NCBI RefSeq assembly: GCF_000426885.1
Contig: NZ_AUGF01000020.1
Location: forward strand, 1-49,230
Length of the DNA: 49,230 nucleotides
Direction: 5' to 3'
DNA from: Moraxella caprae DSM 19149
Lineage (GTDB): Bacteria > Pseudomonadota > Gammaproteobacteria > Pseudomonadales > Moraxellaceae
Each line of letters starts with the position of its first letter. The stretch's first letter is position 1. Under the pieces are notes generated by a model that was not told where the DNA came from, searched no databases, and saw nothing but the letters and a program-made list of their open reading frames with translations. This document shows, piece after piece, positions 8,784-18,924 of the stretch. A program made the position numbers and the translations under genes.

Positions 8784-9589
8784 GTCAAACCAACGACAAA
8801 CCAGCATCAAACACAGGTTTTGGCGGTAAATTAAGAAGTGCCAGAACGTCTCGGGGTTACTCACTTGATGCGGCGGCAGGCGAGCTGAACATTCTAAAAC
8901 GCCATGTGCAGGCGATGGAAGAAGAGAACTTTGATGCCCTGCCCCAATTTGCGTTTGCTCGGGGTTTTGTGGTCAACTATGCTAAGTTTTTAGAACTTGA
9001 TGCCGATGAGTTCGCCCGAGAGTTTGAAAGCATCTATCCTGAGGGCAAACGCACCAAGCGTGTTGAGGACATCAAAGCGCCACTGGCGCCCATGGGTACC
9101 ATTGAGCGTGGGCGTGGGGGCATGCGATTTAATCCATGGCTCATTGCGGGGGTGATTGCTTTAGTGATTTTTGGGTTTGTGCTATTAAAAATCATATCCA
9201 GCGCAGTGGGTAAATCAGATGAGACCAATCCAACGACCCAAACACAAGTACTAAGTCCGAGCGAACAAGCCCAAGGAGCGGCAGTCGGGGCGTCAGGTTC
9301 GGCATTAAACCTAGGTACAAATGATGGCGAGCCTACTACCCAAGCTGTGGCAGGACAAGGCGTGATTGATATTTGGTCAAAGGGTGATGTGAATATCAAA
9401 ATCACCGACAAAAATGATAACGTGCTCATGCAGGGCTTGCAGTCTCGTGGCGGTTATCAGTTAAAGGGCGAGACACCCTTTACCGTTGAGATTGACAATC
9501 CTGCTCAGGTGGATTTGAACTTCAACCAACGCCCCATTCGCTTGGGCGAGCATACCCAAAACGGCAAAGCTACCCTAACCTTACAATAA
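8780..9589 (+). CDS. rodZ: Cytoskeletal/helix-turn-helix membrane protein RodZ
   Basis: RodZ links MreB to the elongation machinery. A Cro/xre-type helix-turn-helix spans about residues 15-75 ('[19 protein letters not shown]', '[18 protein letters not shown]'). A transmembrane segment is at about 113-134, followed by a Q/T-rich linker and a C-terminal DUF4115 beta domain (about 195-269, ending '[15 protein letters not shown]'). The start is GTG at 8780, overlapping the pilF stop (GTGA). ispG follows ten bases later. Confidence 0.88.
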   Translation: MSQTNDKPASNTGFGGKLRSARTSRGYSLDAAAGELNILKRHVQAMEEENFDALPQFAFARGFVVNYAKFLELDADEFAREFESIYPEGKRTKRVEDIKAPLAPMGTIERGRGGMRFNPWLIAGVIALVIFGFVLLKIISSAVGKSDETNPTTQTQVLSPSEQAQGAAVGASGSALNLGTNDGEPTTQAVAGQGVIDIWSKGDVNIKITDKNDNVLMQGLQSRGGYQLKGETPFTVEIDNPAQVDLNFNQRPIRLGEHTQNGKATLTLQ

Positions 9590-9599
9590 GCGAGTCATC

Positions 9600-10718
9600 A
9601 TGAGCCATCACAGTCCCATCAAACGCCGTCCCACTCGCCAAATCATGGTTGGCAATGTCGCCATCGGTGGCAACGCTCCCATTAGTGTGCAGAGCATGAC
9701 CAACACCAACACTTGCGATGTGGATGCCACAGTCGCCCAGATACAACGCTGTGTGGATGCAGGGGCGGACTTGATGAGGGTCTCCACGCCCACAATGGAG
9801 TCCGTGGAAGCCTTTGCCCAAATCAAAAGACAGGTAAACATTCCGCTCATTGCCGACATTCATTTTGATTATAAAATCGCCCTAGCGGTGGCGGACGCAG
9901 GGGCGGACTGCTTACGCATTAACCCGGGCAACATCGGCAATGACCAAAAGGTGCGTGAAGTGGTGGCTTGTGCTCGCCACCATAACGTGCCTATTCGTAT
10001 CGGTGTCAATGCAGGCTCGCTTGAAAAAGATTTGCAAAAAAAATATGGCGAACCGACAGGGCAAGCCATGTTGGAGTCGGCATTACGTCATATTGATATT
10101 TTAGAAAAACTAAACTTTCAAGACTACAAAATCTCAGTCAAGGCGTCTAACGTTTTTTTGACCCTAGATGCTTATCGGCTTATCTCGGCAGAGGTGGATT
10201 GCCCGTTGCATTTGGGCGTTACCGAGGCTGGTGTGTATCGTACAGGCACGGTCAAATCCGCCATTGCACTAGGTGGGCTTTTGCTTGACGGCATTGGCGA
10301 CACCATGCGGATATCCTTGGCAAGTCCGCCTGAGGAGGAGATTAAAATCGGTTTTGATATTTTAAAATCGCTAAACATTCGCTCCAATGGCGTAAACTTT
10401 ATCGCTTGTCCGTCTTGTAGTCGTCAAGAATTTGACGTGATTAAGGTCATGAACGAGCTAGAATCTCGCCTAGAAGACATCAGAGAACCGCTTGATTTGT
10501 CGGTCATTGGCTGTAAAGTCAATGGACCGGGAGAAGCCAAAGAAGCAACCATTGGCGTGGTGGGGGCAAGCCCAAATTCGCTCGTGTATAAAATGGGACA
10601 AAAAAGCCATTTGATTGATACCAAAAATTTGGTGGACGAAATAGAACAAATGGTGCGTGAAAAAGCCAAAGAGTTGGCAGATAAACGAGCCAATGAGATT
10701 ATTAGGGTGGCTCAATAA
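9600..10718 (+). CDS. ispG: 4-hydroxy-3-methylbut-2-en-1-yl diphosphate synthase IspG (GcpE)
   Basis: IspG is the penultimate enzyme of the MEP isoprenoid pathway, a [4Fe-4S] enzyme converting MEcPP to HMBPP. The TIM-barrel start '[22 protein letters not shown]' and the cluster cysteines Cys270 and Cys273 (CPSC) and Cys305 ([10 protein letters not shown]) are present, as is the nearby glutamate. It has the 372-residue length typical of gammaproteobacteria. In relatives hisS normally follows directly; here two lipoprotein genes and repeats intervene. Confidence 0.95.
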   Translation: MSHHSPIKRRPTRQIMVGNVAIGGNAPISVQSMTNTNTCDVDATVAQIQRCVDAGADLMRVSTPTMESVEAFAQIKRQVNIPLIADIHFDYKIALAVADAGADCLRINPGNIGNDQKVREVVACARHHNVPIRIGVNAGSLEKDLQKKYGEPTGQAMLESALRHIDILEKLNFQDYKISVKASNVFLTLDAYRLISAEVDCPLHLGVTEAGVYRTGTVKSAIALGGLLLDGIGDTMRISLASPPEEEIKIGFDILKSLNIRSNGVNFIACPSCSRQEFDVIKVMNELESRLEDIREPLDLSVIGCKVNGPGEAKEATIGVVGASPNSLVYKMGQKSHLIDTKNLVDEIEQMVREKAKELADKRANEIIRVAQ

Positions 10719-10851
10719 AATTATCATTTGGCATTTTAAGGCACGCTTGCATTTTGCATTTGTTAATGATGGGTATTCTCCGATACATAAATGCTCTTGC
10801 CGACTTTAATAGATTATTTTTTAATTTTATGTTTTTATATGAGGTAATGTG

Positions 10852-11523
10852 ATGAAACATACTTTTGTTTTGGGTCTTCTTATCCTATCATTTGGCATGT
10901 ATGGTTGTGCCAAAGAAGAAAATTTTGCCGAACAGCCTGCTGTGGAGAGTAACCCCCCGCATGGTGTCCAAATGGCAGAAAAGTCAAATGAACTATCCTC
11001 TTGGATTTTAGATAAGGCAGACATTAGGTTTTACAGCACAAAGACCGATAAGAATGACAATGATATTGTCGAGGAGGGTGTTTTTAATACCTATTTTGGC
11101 TATTTGGATAAGCAAGGTAACCTAAAAATGGAGATAGAACTTGACAGTGTTGAAACTGACATCTCTATCAGAAACCAAAGAATTAAAGAATGGCTTTTTG
11201 AGACAGAGAGATTTCCAAAAGTGGAGATTCAATCTCAAATAGATTATGACTGGATAAATACTCTTGGTGTTCATAAAGAAGTAAGTAAAGTGCAACCACT
11301 GACCATTTCTTTTCATGGCAAGACAATACAAACCGAGGCGTCTCTTAAAATCATAAAGTTGGATAATAATACAATAAATGTGATGACACAGGAGCCTGTT
11401 CACTTAAATCTGTTAGAACTTGAAATGATGCAGGGCTTAAATAGCTTAACAGAGGTGATGAATTTAAAGAGTATTAGTTATTTGGTGCCAGTCAAATTTC
11501 AAGGTAATTTTAAGAAACCTTAA
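10852..11523 (+). CDS. YceI-like lipoprotein
   Basis: This is a 223-residue predicted lipoprotein with lipobox MYGC (Cys19). The body 'KADIRFYSTKT...GVFNTYFGYLDKQGNLKMEIELDSVETDI..RNQRIKEWLF' and the later 'PLTISFHGKTIQTEASLKI' match the YceI lipocalin-like beta-barrel pattern, in which isoprenoid-type ligands are bound in some members. I start at ATG 10852 because GAGG at 10841-10844 is correctly spaced; an overlapping GTG at 10849 is possible. The ligand is unknown. It lies between ispG and hisS, where relatives usually have no gene. Confidence 0.75.
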   Translation: MKHTFVLGLLILSFGMYGCAKEENFAEQPAVESNPPHGVQMAEKSNELSSWILDKADIRFYSTKTDKNDNDIVEEGVFNTYFGYLDKQGNLKMEIELDSVETDISIRNQRIKEWLFETERFPKVEIQSQIDYDWINTLGVHKEVSKVQPLTISFHGKTIQTEASLKIIKLDNNTINVMTQEPVHLNLLELEMMQGLNSLTEVMNLKSISYLVPVKFQGNFKKP

Positions 11524-11526
11524 ATG

Positions 11527-11649
11527 ATACAGCTAACAAAATTGAATTTTACCACGGAAACTGTTTGTTCTGAGCTATTTTCCGTCATGGTTCGACAGGC
11601 TTACCACGAACAGAAAACCGTAGCACTTTTTCATTTTGTAGAGTGTATT
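11527..11649 (+). repeat. Dispersed palindromic repeat (family B), plus orientation
   Basis: It runs from GATACAGCTAACAAAATTG to AGCACTTTTTCATTTTG..AGAGTGTA, with a REP-like core (CATGGTTCGACAGGCTTACC). A reversed copy lies at 12717-12990 and others at 42693-42831 and 45969-46091. Confidence 0.7.
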
Positions 11650-11822
11650 TATCAAATCATGCATAAAATGACTTTGCACTTAATTGGTTATATTGATATA
11701 AAATCTTACGCCTTAATAACACCCAAGATAATAACGCAAATCAATCATAAAGATGATTTGTAAATGCTTATCTCGTATTTGTGTTTGTATATTTAATGGC
11801 TTTTACTTCTTGGAATTTATTT

Positions 11823-12674
11823 ATGAAAAAAAATATTTTATCATTCATGATAGTTTTATCATGTTCTTTATTAATGTCTGCTTGCTCAAATTCTGACAAT
11901 TCATTAAATAATGATGAAAATAAACAATCAGGTATTAATGGCAATGTTAGTACCACTCAAAAACCATTCGCTCAAAAATCATCTTTTGATGTTAAAGTTG
12001 GTCTTATGTCGTCTTCAACTGGCAATGCGCCAATTATTTTTATTGACGAAAAGGGAGATATTCAGGGTTTTGAGTACGATATCTTAAAAGAAATAGATAA
12101 GCGTTCTGATTATAATTTTCAATATGAATATCAGCCAAGAGATAACCTTTTTAATCTCATGAATAATAAAGAGATAGGTATTATCGCAGGTATTGAGATT
12201 AGTGAGCAACGAATTCAAAAATATAATATGACCAACTCTTATTTGGATGTTTATCCGATAACTTTGCTAAGTCAGAATCCAAAAATAAAGAAATTGGAGG
12301 ATATTGGGAAAAATTCAGCAGTTGTTAAAGAAGATTCAATGCAAACCACATTTGCAATTGTCAAAGATTATGAAAATAATTATGACGATGCTAACATAAA
12401 CTATACAGTCAGTGATTGGATTTCTGTACAGACTCTTTTAAGAGATGATGCTCAGATTGCAATTGGTAATTCTGTTACCATGCCTTATTTTTATTCAAAA
12501 TATTCAACAAAAAAAGACCCTTTGTATTTTTCCATTGATTATGACTATCCGCAAGAATCTTATGGATTTTTGATAAACAAAGAAGATGTGGACATGATGA
12601 ATGACATAAATAAGCACATTTTAGATATGAAAAGTGATGGCACTTATCAAAAGATATTTAAAAAGTGGTTTTAG
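11823..12674 (+). CDS. Extracellular solute-binding lipoprotein, family 3 (amino-acid ABC transporter type)
   Basis: This 283-residue predicted lipoprotein (lipobox MSAC, Cys21) has a bacterial extracellular solute-binding fold: 'VGLMSSSTGNAPIIFIDEKGDIQGFEYDILKEI', 'IIAGIEISEQRIQKYNMTNSYLDVYPITLL', and a C-terminal 'MNDINKHILDMKSDGTYQKIFKKWF'. I start at ATG 11823 because it opens a normal lipoprotein signal (MKKNIL...) and has a GGAA upstream; a longer in-frame start at 11781 has none. No permease or ATPase is nearby. Codon use is more AT-rich than that of neighbouring housekeeping genes, and the gene is bracketed by inverted copies of repeat family B, suggesting acquisition. Confidence 0.8.
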   Translation: MKKNILSFMIVLSCSLLMSACSNSDNSLNNDENKQSGINGNVSTTQKPFAQKSSFDVKVGLMSSSTGNAPIIFIDEKGDIQGFEYDILKEIDKRSDYNFQYEYQPRDNLFNLMNNKEIGIIAGIEISEQRIQKYNMTNSYLDVYPITLLSQNPKIKKLEDIGKNSAVVKEDSMQTTFAIVKDYENNYDDANINYTVSDWISVQTLLRDDAQIAIGNSVTMPYFYSKYSTKKDPLYFSIDYDYPQESYGFLINKEDVDMMNDINKHILDMKSDGTYQKIFKKWF

Positions 12675-12716
12675 TTTTTAACTAATAACAAAAATGATGT
12701 TAATCTAAATTGAGCT

Positions 12717-12990
12717 ACTCTCTGCAAAATGAAAAAGTGCTACGCTTTCTATTCATGGCGAGCTTGTCAAACCATAGAAGAAACCGAATTTTTGATAAGC
12801 TTAGGGTGAATGGTTTGTGTAGTAAAATTTAAGATAGTAGTCCAAAAAGTATGCCAAACTAGGTTTTCCGTTCGCCCTGAGCCTGCCTGCGGGTAGGAAA
12901 ACCGTTAGGTTTCCCAAGCTCACCACGAACGGTTTTCTTTGTAGCATACTTTTTGAAGCAGAGCCAAATTTAATTTTGCTAGCTGTATCT
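12717..12990 (-). repeat. Dispersed repeat family B (reversed) with a nested second palindromic element
   Basis: The left end CTGCAAAATGAAAAAGTGCT and the right end AAATTTAATTTTGCTAGCTGTATC are the reverse complement of the family B ends at 11527-11649. Inside it, 12844-12954 is a separate element bounded by the inverted repeats AAAAAGTATGC and GCATACTTTTT with a REP-like core. These repeats fill most of the 350-base gap before hisS; no gene is seen there. Confidence 0.7.
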
Positions 12991-13024
12991 TTATCTTTTT
13001 GATAAAACTGACTTAGGAAAAAAC

Positions 13025-14302
13025 ATGAGTAAACTTACCGCCATTCGTGGCTTTAATGACATTTTGCCAACCGACACCGCCAAATGGCGAGCGGTGGAGA
13101 GTGTTTTAACCCAAGTGCTAGACGGTTATGGGTTTAGCCAAATCCGCCTGCCTATGGTGGAGGAGACCGACCTGTTCGCCCGTGGCGTGGGCGAGGCGAC
13201 CGACATTGTCGAAAAAGAGATGTTTGGCGTGGTGCATGGCAACCAAAATACAGGCAAAGACGAGAATGAAAAATCGTTCACGCTCCGCCCAGAGGGGACA
13301 GCAGGGTGCGTGCGTGCGGTGGTGGAGCATAATCTGACACGTGGCGACACGCCAAAACTGTGGTACATGGGGGCGATGTTCCGCTACGAGCGTCCGCAAA
13401 AGGGACGTTATCGCCAGTTTACTCAGCTTGGGGTGGAAAGCATTGGCTCGCCCCTGCCTGACGCTGATGCCGAGCTGATTGCGATGACGGCGATGATGTA
13501 CAAACGCCTTGGGATTTTTGACCATGTAATGCTGCAACTCAACACGCTGGGTGAGGCTCATGAGCGTATCGCTTATAAGACGGCATTGGTTGAATATCTG
13601 ACCGCTCATTTTGACGGGCTAGATGACGACAGCCAACGCCGTGTCAGCACCAACCCCTTGCGAGTGCTTGACAGTAAGGACGAGCAGACTCAGGCGATTT
13701 TGCTTGGGGCTCCGAAGTTGTCCGACTTTTTGGGCGATGAGAGTCGTTTGCATTTTGAGCAGGTGCAAAACTACCTGCACACGCTTGGCATTGATTTTGA
13801 GATTAACGAAAAGCTCGTGCGTGGGCTTGACTACTATAACAAAACCGTCTTTGAATGGGTAACGGACAAATTAGGCTCACAGGCGACTGTGTGCGGTGGT
13901 GGGCGTTATGACGGGCTTGTTGGCATCGTCAAGGGCAAGCCTGAGCAGAGCGAGCCTGCGGTGGGCTTTGCCATGGGGCTTGAACGCTTGATGTTACTCA
14001 TGGAAACTGTCAATCCGATTGCCGATACTGCCGACTGTGATGTGTTTGTCGTGGCAAGCGAGAGTGTGTATATGAATGCCGTGCTATACGCCAATGAGCT
14101 ACGCACATACCGCCCAAATATGCGTGTCAAAATGGCATCCGCCACCAGCCTAAAATCACAAATGAAAAAGGCGGACAAGTCGGGGGCAAAATTTACCGTG
14201 ATTATCGGTGATGATGAAGTTGCCAATCAAACCGTGTCGGTCAAAAATATGGCGACAGGGGAGCAGGCAAGCCGTGCGATGACGGATTTTGATTTTGAGT
14301 AA
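13025..14302 (+). CDS. hisS: Histidyl-tRNA synthetase HisS
   Basis: HisS charges tRNA-His. This class II synthetase shows 'TLRPEGT' (residues 86-92), motif 2 '[14 protein letters not shown]' (119-132), the histidine signature '[15 protein letters not shown]' (about 264), motif 3 '[11 protein letters not shown]', and a C-terminal anticodon-binding domain ending 'MATGEQ'. The 425-residue length is normal. ATG 13025 has TTAGGAAAAAAC upstream. It is followed by yfgM and bamB in the usual order. Confidence 0.96.
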   Translation: MSKLTAIRGFNDILPTDTAKWRAVESVLTQVLDGYGFSQIRLPMVEETDLFARGVGEATDIVEKEMFGVVHGNQNTGKDENEKSFTLRPEGTAGCVRAVVEHNLTRGDTPKLWYMGAMFRYERPQKGRYRQFTQLGVESIGSPLPDADAELIAMTAMMYKRLGIFDHVMLQLNTLGEAHERIAYKTALVEYLTAHFDGLDDDSQRRVSTNPLRVLDSKDEQTQAILLGAPKLSDFLGDESRLHFEQVQNYLHTLGIDFEINEKLVRGLDYYNKTVFEWVTDKLGSQATVCGGGRYDGLVGIVKGKPEQSEPAVGFAMGLERLMLLMETVNPIADTADCDVFVVASESVYMNAVLYANELRTYRPNMRVKMASATSLKSQMKKADKSGAKFTVIIGDDEVANQTVSVKNMATGEQASRAMTDFDFE

Positions 14303-14388
14303 GATTTGTTGGTGTTATAAAAGTTTAACGGTTTTTAAATTATTGATAAAACCAAATTTAACATTAAAAGCATTTTAAGAGTTAGTAG

Positions 14389-15192
14389 ATGAGCGATGAA
14401 CTGATAGTAAATGACAAACAAGCCATGTCCGCCCTAAAACAGCACGGCAATAAAATCGTGTGGGCGGTGATTTTGGTATTGGCAGGGTATTTTGGCTGGG
14501 ATTTTTATCAAAAAAACTACGCCAAAGTGGATACGGTGGCAGCTGATAGCTATACGCTAATCACCGAGAAAAATGATGCGTTTGTCCATCAAGCCGATAA
14601 AGAAGCATTAGGCAGGGACCAACAGGCTTTGTTTGCGGATATTGATAAATTGGTGGCGAACCATGGCAAGACCGCTTATGCATGGCAGGCTCTCATGATA
14701 AAGGCACGACATCAGTCAGATAACGGTCAGCACACCGAGGCGGTGGCAACCCTAAAACAGGCAAGTCAGATAAACTTGGATGATGAGGGGCTGAATGCAA
14801 TCACTCAGCTAAGACTGGGGCAGTCGCTATTGGCGGCAGGTAATGCTGATGAGGCTTTGACGGTGGTCAATGGTGAGTTTCCTAAGGCGTTTGAGAGTTC
14901 AAAGCAAGAACTACTGGGCGACATTTATGTCTTAAAAAATGACAATGAGAATGCCAAGCAAGCCTATCAGCTGGCGTGGGATGGACTGACTGAGCGTGGC
15001 GAGAGTCGCTCACTGCTTAGCCTAAAAATGCAAGCACTGGGCATGACCCCAACGCCCATCACGCCCAAACACCAAGTAGTGGCAACGCCAGTCCAAGCTG
15101 ATGCGGACGTGACAAGTGCCAATGCCCAAACAGTGGGTGCAAATGATATACTGTCAAATGAGAATGAGACAGTACAGGGTGGCGGCGAGTGA
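14389..15192 (+). CDS. yfgM: YfgM-like tetratricopeptide membrane protein
   Basis: This is a single-span inner-membrane protein (helix about residues 21-39, 'IVWAVILVLAGYFGWDFYQ') with a periplasmic TPR region. It matches YfgM, an ancillary SecYEG/PpiD partner in E. coli. 'AYAWQALMIKARHQSDNGQ' and 'LRLGQSLLAAGNADEAL' are TPR-like. The C-terminal ~50 residues are a low-complexity extension rich in T, V and Q. Its place between hisS and bamB is the conserved one. Confidence 0.85.
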   Translation: MSDELIVNDKQAMSALKQHGNKIVWAVILVLAGYFGWDFYQKNYAKVDTVAADSYTLITEKNDAFVHQADKEALGRDQQALFADIDKLVANHGKTAYAWQALMIKARHQSDNGQHTEAVATLKQASQINLDDEGLNAITQLRLGQSLLAAGNADEALTVVNGEFPKAFESSKQELLGDIYVLKNDNENAKQAYQLAWDGLTERGESRSLLSLKMQALGMTPTPITPKHQVVATPVQADADVTSANAQTVGANDILSNENETVQGGGE

Positions 15193-15273
15193 TGACACAA
15201 AGTGGCAATACAAACACACCATTTATCAACTCATCCTAAACAAAACTTTGCTAAAATTAATGCGTTTTAACTG

Positions 15274-15425
15274 ATACACCCAAGAGACTTTAAAATTACT
15301 GCAAACACAATGATGTTTGGATGTAGGGGCGTGCTGTGCACGCCTTGTGTAGTAATGTTATCAAAAGGGTGTGCTCAGCACACCCCTACAAACCCGTGGT
15401 AAATATCAAGTTGTTTGGGTGTATA
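15274..15425 (+). repeat. Dispersed palindromic repeat (family C)
   Basis: It is bounded by ATACACCCAAG and TTGGGTGTAT and contains two palindromes, GGGGCGTGCTGTGCACGCC and GGGTGTGCTCAGCACACCCC. A near-identical copy lies in the opposite orientation at 26764-26912 and a diverged one at 29685-29835. It sits in the gap between yfgM and bamB. Confidence 0.75.
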
Positions 15426-15475
15426 TCAACCACAATCAAATCTAAACCAAATACAGAAATCAAATAAGGATTCAT

Positions 15476-16654
15476 ATGAAACACATCACCAAACCTTTGG
15501 CTGTGGCAAGTGTGGCGGTATTGGCACTGACTGCCACAGGTTGCGACCGTTTTAGTCGCAGTAAAACCCCTGAGAGCAAACCTGCCAAACTGGTCAAGAT
15601 TGATAATGAAGTAGCGGTTTTAAATAAAGTTGCCAGTTTTTCACTACCCCAAGCAGGCGGGCGTTTTAAAGGTGTCAATGTCAATAAAAAAGACGTGGCA
15701 GACTTGCAAGTGGCTTTTGTGGATGGTGCACTCATCGCTGCCAGTCGCACGGGCGTGGTCAGTGCCTTTGCTGGCAATGCTCAGGCATGGTCGGTAAATG
15801 TTGGCGATGTCATCAGTAGTGGCGTGGCAACCGATGGTAGGCTTGTGGTAGTTGGCACTCGCTCGGGCAAGGTAGTGGCATTAGATGGAGCGACAGGAAG
15901 CGTGGTGTGGGAGCGAGGCTTGCCCAGCTCATCACTTGCTCCTGCTCTCATCGGCAGTGGTCGCGTGATGGTCTCTGCCAACGACGGCATGATTTATGCC
16001 CTAAATGCCAGTGATGGCAGTCAAGTGTGGCAGTTTAGCACCCAAAACCCTGCCGTCAGCGTGCGGGGTGCGGCAACACCCATCAGTCTAGATGCCAACA
16101 CGGCATTATTTGGCACGGCAGACGGACGTATTCATGCCATCAACCCACAGGCAGGCACACCGCTGTGGACACGTCGGGTAGGGCGTGCAGTCGGTGGTAG
16201 TCAAGTCCACCGCATGAGCGATGTCGATGGCACGCCATTGGTGGCAGGTCAATATCTGTATGTGCCAAGTTATAGCGGACAGCTGACTGGGTTTGACATG
16301 AGTGCAGGACGTACCCTATTTGTTAGCGAGCTTGCCAGCACCAAATCTCCTGCTCTACTGGGTAGTCAGCTCATTGGTACAAGCATCCATGGCGATGTGG
16401 TTGCCTTTAATGCGATGACAGGCGATGTTTTGTGGGAGAATAATGAACTCAAATACCGCCGTCTGACCAATCCTGTCGTCATTGGCAGTCATGTGGCGGT
16501 GGGCGATTTGGACGGTGTGGTGCATGTTTTTGATAACACAGGCAGAATCATTAGTCGTACAAATACCAAAGGACAGCTAACCAGTTTGCAAGTGATAGAA
16601 AACCGCTTATATACCCAAAGCAGTGAGGGCGTGGTTGCGGTGTGGCAGTTCTAA
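15476..16654 (+). CDS. bamB: Outer membrane protein assembly factor BamB
   Basis: BamB is a lipoprotein subunit of the BAM complex that inserts beta-barrel proteins. The signal ends with lipobox TATGC (Cys23). The body contains repeated PQQ-type beta-propeller blades, for example 'GKVVALDGATGSVVWERG', 'GMIYALNASDGSQVWQF', 'GRIHAINPQAGTPLWTRR' and 'GDVVAFNAMTGDVLWENN'. The 392-residue length is normal. In relatives der follows directly; here an 8.5-kb minus-strand block separates them. Confidence 0.93.
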   Translation: MKHITKPLAVASVAVLALTATGCDRFSRSKTPESKPAKLVKIDNEVAVLNKVASFSLPQAGGRFKGVNVNKKDVADLQVAFVDGALIAASRTGVVSAFAGNAQAWSVNVGDVISSGVATDGRLVVVGTRSGKVVALDGATGSVVWERGLPSSSLAPALIGSGRVMVSANDGMIYALNASDGSQVWQFSTQNPAVSVRGAATPISLDANTALFGTADGRIHAINPQAGTPLWTRRVGRAVGGSQVHRMSDVDGTPLVAGQYLYVPSYSGQLTGFDMSAGRTLFVSELASTKSPALLGSQLIGTSIHGDVVAFNAMTGDVLWENNELKYRRLTNPVVIGSHVAVGDLDGVVHVFDNTGRIISRTNTKGQLTSLQVIENRLYTQSSEGVVAVWQF

Positions 16655-16688
16655 TGATGTACAAATAACAAATATAAAAATGCCAAGC

Positions 16689-16716
16689 AAAAGGGGTGAG
16701 AATATCACCCCTTTAT
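16689..16716. terminator. Bidirectional terminator between bamB and scoB
   Basis: AAAGGGGTGA / TCACCCCTTT form a ten-base-pair stem with a five-base loop and A/T flanks on both sides, serving the two convergent genes. Confidence 0.85.
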
Positions 16717-16737
16717 TTGTTATTTGCCTATTTGTTG

Positions 16738-17370
16738 TTAGGCTTGATGTACTGTAACAGGCGTCACCCTTTGCACATCATCAAACGTTACGCCATCAGC
16801 AAGCTCCACCAAAACAAGCCCCTTATCGGTAACGTCATACACCCCAAGCTCGGTAATGATGCGATTAACCACGCCCTTACCTGTCAGAGGAAGCTGGCAC
16901 TCAGGCAAAATCTTCGGCTCGCCATGTTTATTGACCTGCTCCATAAGCACAATAACACGCCCCACGCCTGCGACCAAATCCATCGCTCCGCCCATGCCCT
17001 TGACCATTTTGTTTGGTATCATCCAATTTGCCAAATCGCCCTTTTCGGAAACTTCCATTGCCCCCAAAATGGCAAGATTGACCTTGCCGCCCCGTATCAT
17101 GCCAAAAGACTGCGATGAGCTAAAAAAGCTCGCCCCCTGTTGAGCGGTTACCGTTTGCTTACCTGCGTTGATTAAATCAGCATCAAGCTCGCTCTCGGTG
17201 GGGAACGCCCCAATGCCCAAAAGTCCATTTTCTGATTGAAGCATGACCGTCATGCCATCTGGAATGTAGTTGGCAACCAATGTTGGCAAACCAATGCCCA
17301 AATTCACATAATAACCGTCTTGTAATTCCAAACTGGCACGGCGTGCCATTTGCTCTCTTGTCCAAGCCAT
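16738..17370 (-). CDS. scoB: 3-oxoacid CoA-transferase subunit B
   Basis: This is the beta subunit of the enzyme that moves CoA from succinyl-CoA or acetyl-CoA to acetoacetate. The catalytic glutamate lies in SENGLLGIG (Glu47). Other family segments are '[15 protein letters not shown]', '[20 protein letters not shown]' and '[12 protein letters not shown]'. The 210-residue length is typical. Nine bases separate it from scoA; it is the last gene of a six-gene minus-strand operon that starts with atoE. Succinyl-CoA versus acetyl-CoA as donor (Sco versus Ato) cannot be told from the sequence alone. Confidence 0.92.
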   Translation of the reverse strand: MAWTREQMARRASLELQDGYYVNLGIGLPTLVANYIPDGMTVMLQSENGLLGIGAFPTESELDADLINAGKQTVTAQQGASFFSSSQSFGMIRGGKVNLAILGAMEVSEKGDLANWMIPNKMVKGMGGAMDLVAGVGRVIVLMEQVNKHGEPKILPECQLPLTGKGVVNRIITELGVYDVTDKGLVLVELADGVTFDDVQRVTPVTVHQA

Positions 17371-17379
17371 GAGTTCCCC

Positions 17380-18081
17380 CTATGATTGTTGTCTAATGGT
17401 GCGTTGTTCAATGCGTTTTTCGGGCGTGGCATTGACCACGATACGATGTACATAAATGCCTGACAGATGAATCTCGTCAGGGTCAATCTCGCCTATCTCC
17501 ACAAGCTCTTCGACTTCCACGACCGTGATTTTACCTGCGGTCGCGACATCGGGGTTGAAGTTACGGGCAGTTTTTCTAAAAATGAGATTGCCCATTTTGT
17601 CCGCTTTATATGCCTTGACAAGCGACACATCAGCGACAAGTGAGCGTTCCATGAGATATTCTACCCCGTCAAATTCACGCACTTCTTTGCCTTCAGCAAC
17701 CTTTGTTCCCACGCCTGTTTTGGTAAAAAAAGCAGGAATGCCCGCCCCGCCTGCACGAAGTTTTTCGGCAAGCGTGCCTTGTGGGGTAAGCTCCACTTCA
17801 AGCTCACCTGACAAAAATTGGCGTTCAAATTCCTTGTTCTCGCCCACATAAGACGCGATCATTTTTTTGATTTGGCGACTTTTTAGAAGTAGCCCAAGCC
17901 CAAAATCATCCACGCCTGCGTTATTACTGATACAGGTTAGGTTTTTTACGCCTGTCTCTCTTAGAGCCGAAATAAGAGCTTCGGGGATACCACACAGCCC
18001 AAAGCCACCTACGGCAATGGTTTGACCATCTTTTACAATATCAGCCAGAGCGGCTTGGGCGTTGTCATATACTTTTGTCAT
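17380..18081 (-). CDS. scoA: 3-oxoacid CoA-transferase subunit A
   Basis: This is the alpha subunit partner of ScoB. It shows the glycine-rich '[16 protein letters not shown]' (about residues 20-35), '[15 protein letters not shown]', '[29 protein letters not shown]' and '[18 protein letters not shown]', all characteristic of the family. It has 233 residues and starts at ATG 18081 with AGGAG upstream. It lies between the 3-hydroxybutyrate dehydrogenase and scoB, fitting a path from 3-hydroxybutyrate through acetoacetate to acetoacetyl-CoA. Confidence 0.93.
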   Translation of the reverse strand: MTKVYDNAQAALADIVKDGQTIAVGGFGLCGIPEALISALRETGVKNLTCISNNAGVDDFGLGLLLKSRQIKKMIASYVGENKEFERQFLSGELEVELTPQGTLAEKLRAGGAGIPAFFTKTGVGTKVAEGKEVREFDGVEYLMERSLVADVSLVKAYKADKMGNLIFRKTARNFNPDVATAGKITVVEVEELVEIGEIDPDEIHLSGIYVHRIVVNATPEKRIEQRTIRQQS

Positions 18082-18112
18082 GATGACTCCTAAGGTTAAA
18101 AGTATGGTTGAT

Positions 18113-18901
18113 TTATTTCATTGACCAGCCATGACTGGCAATAAAGGACTGTCCTGTAAATACATTGGTTGGAAAACTTGCCAAAAATAATGCCAGAGCT
18201 GCCACATCATCAGTGGTAGTAAATTCACCATCCACAGTAGAGCCTAACATGATATTTTTTACCACCTCTTCTTCACTAATGCCTTTTTCACGAGCCTGTT
18301 CAGGGATTTGTTTTTCTACCAATGGTGTTTTGACAAAACCAGGACAGATAACATGAGAGCGGACATTATGTTTTACTCCTTCTTTGGCAAGCGTGCGGCA
18401 TAATCCCAAAAGTCCATGTTTGGCGGTAACGTAAGGGGATTTTAACGCTGATGCTTCGTGAGAATGCACCGAACCCATATAAATGACAGTGCCAGAGTTT
18501 TTTGCATACATATGTTTTAGGGCGGCTTTTGTGGTCAAAAAAGCACCATCCAAATGTATGGCAAGCATTTTTTTCCAATCATTATAAGCAAGCTTATCAA
18601 TGGGATTGATGATTTGAATGCCTGCATTGGATATTAAAGTATCCAAAGCCCCATATTCTGCCACAAAATCATCAATGGTTTGATTTACCTGATTTTCTTG
18701 TGTGACATCCAGCAATATGGCTTTTGCTTGACCACCTAAGGTTTTTATTTCATCGCAAACACCGTGGGCGTGGTCTAAGTTTATGTCAGCCACACCAATC
18801 GTTGCCCCTGCTTTGGCAAATTCAAGTGCAATTTGCCTTCCAATACCACCACCTGCCCCTGTAATAAAAGCGGTTTTGTTTTTTAGGTCATGATTCATCA
18901 T
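18113..18901 (-). CDS. bdhA: 3-hydroxybutyrate dehydrogenase (short-chain dehydrogenase)
   Basis: This enzyme oxidises D-3-hydroxybutyrate to acetoacetate with NAD+. The classical SDR motifs are present: GAGGGIG (residues 15-21) for the cofactor, an aspartate after beta-2 ('ADINLDHA') favouring NAD, NAG (about 92-94), Ser144, and YVTAK (Tyr157, Lys161). The 'VCPGFV'-like segment ('[17 protein letters not shown]') and the C-terminal '[13 protein letters not shown]' match 3-hydroxybutyrate dehydrogenases. The context with the GntP permease and scoAB supports the substrate. ATG 18901 has AAGGAG upstream. Confidence 0.88.
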   Translation of the reverse strand: MMNHDLKNKTAFITGAGGGIGRQIALEFAKAGATIGVADINLDHAHGVCDEIKTLGGQAKAILLDVTQENQVNQTIDDFVAEYGALDTLISNAGIQIINPIDKLAYNDWKKMLAIHLDGAFLTTKAALKHMYAKNSGTVIYMGSVHSHEASALKSPYVTAKHGLLGLCRTLAKEGVKHNVRSHVICPGFVKTPLVEKQIPEQAREKGISEEEVVKNIMLGSTVDGEFTTTDDVAALALFLASFPTNVFTGQSFIASHGWSMK

Positions 18902-18924
18902 TCATACTCCTTTGTGTCATGATA

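Noticed and set aside
11524-11763. Open frame of 79 codons after the YceI-like gene
   Set aside because: It lies in a dispersed palindromic repeat and has no family resemblance or ribosome binding site; chance frame.
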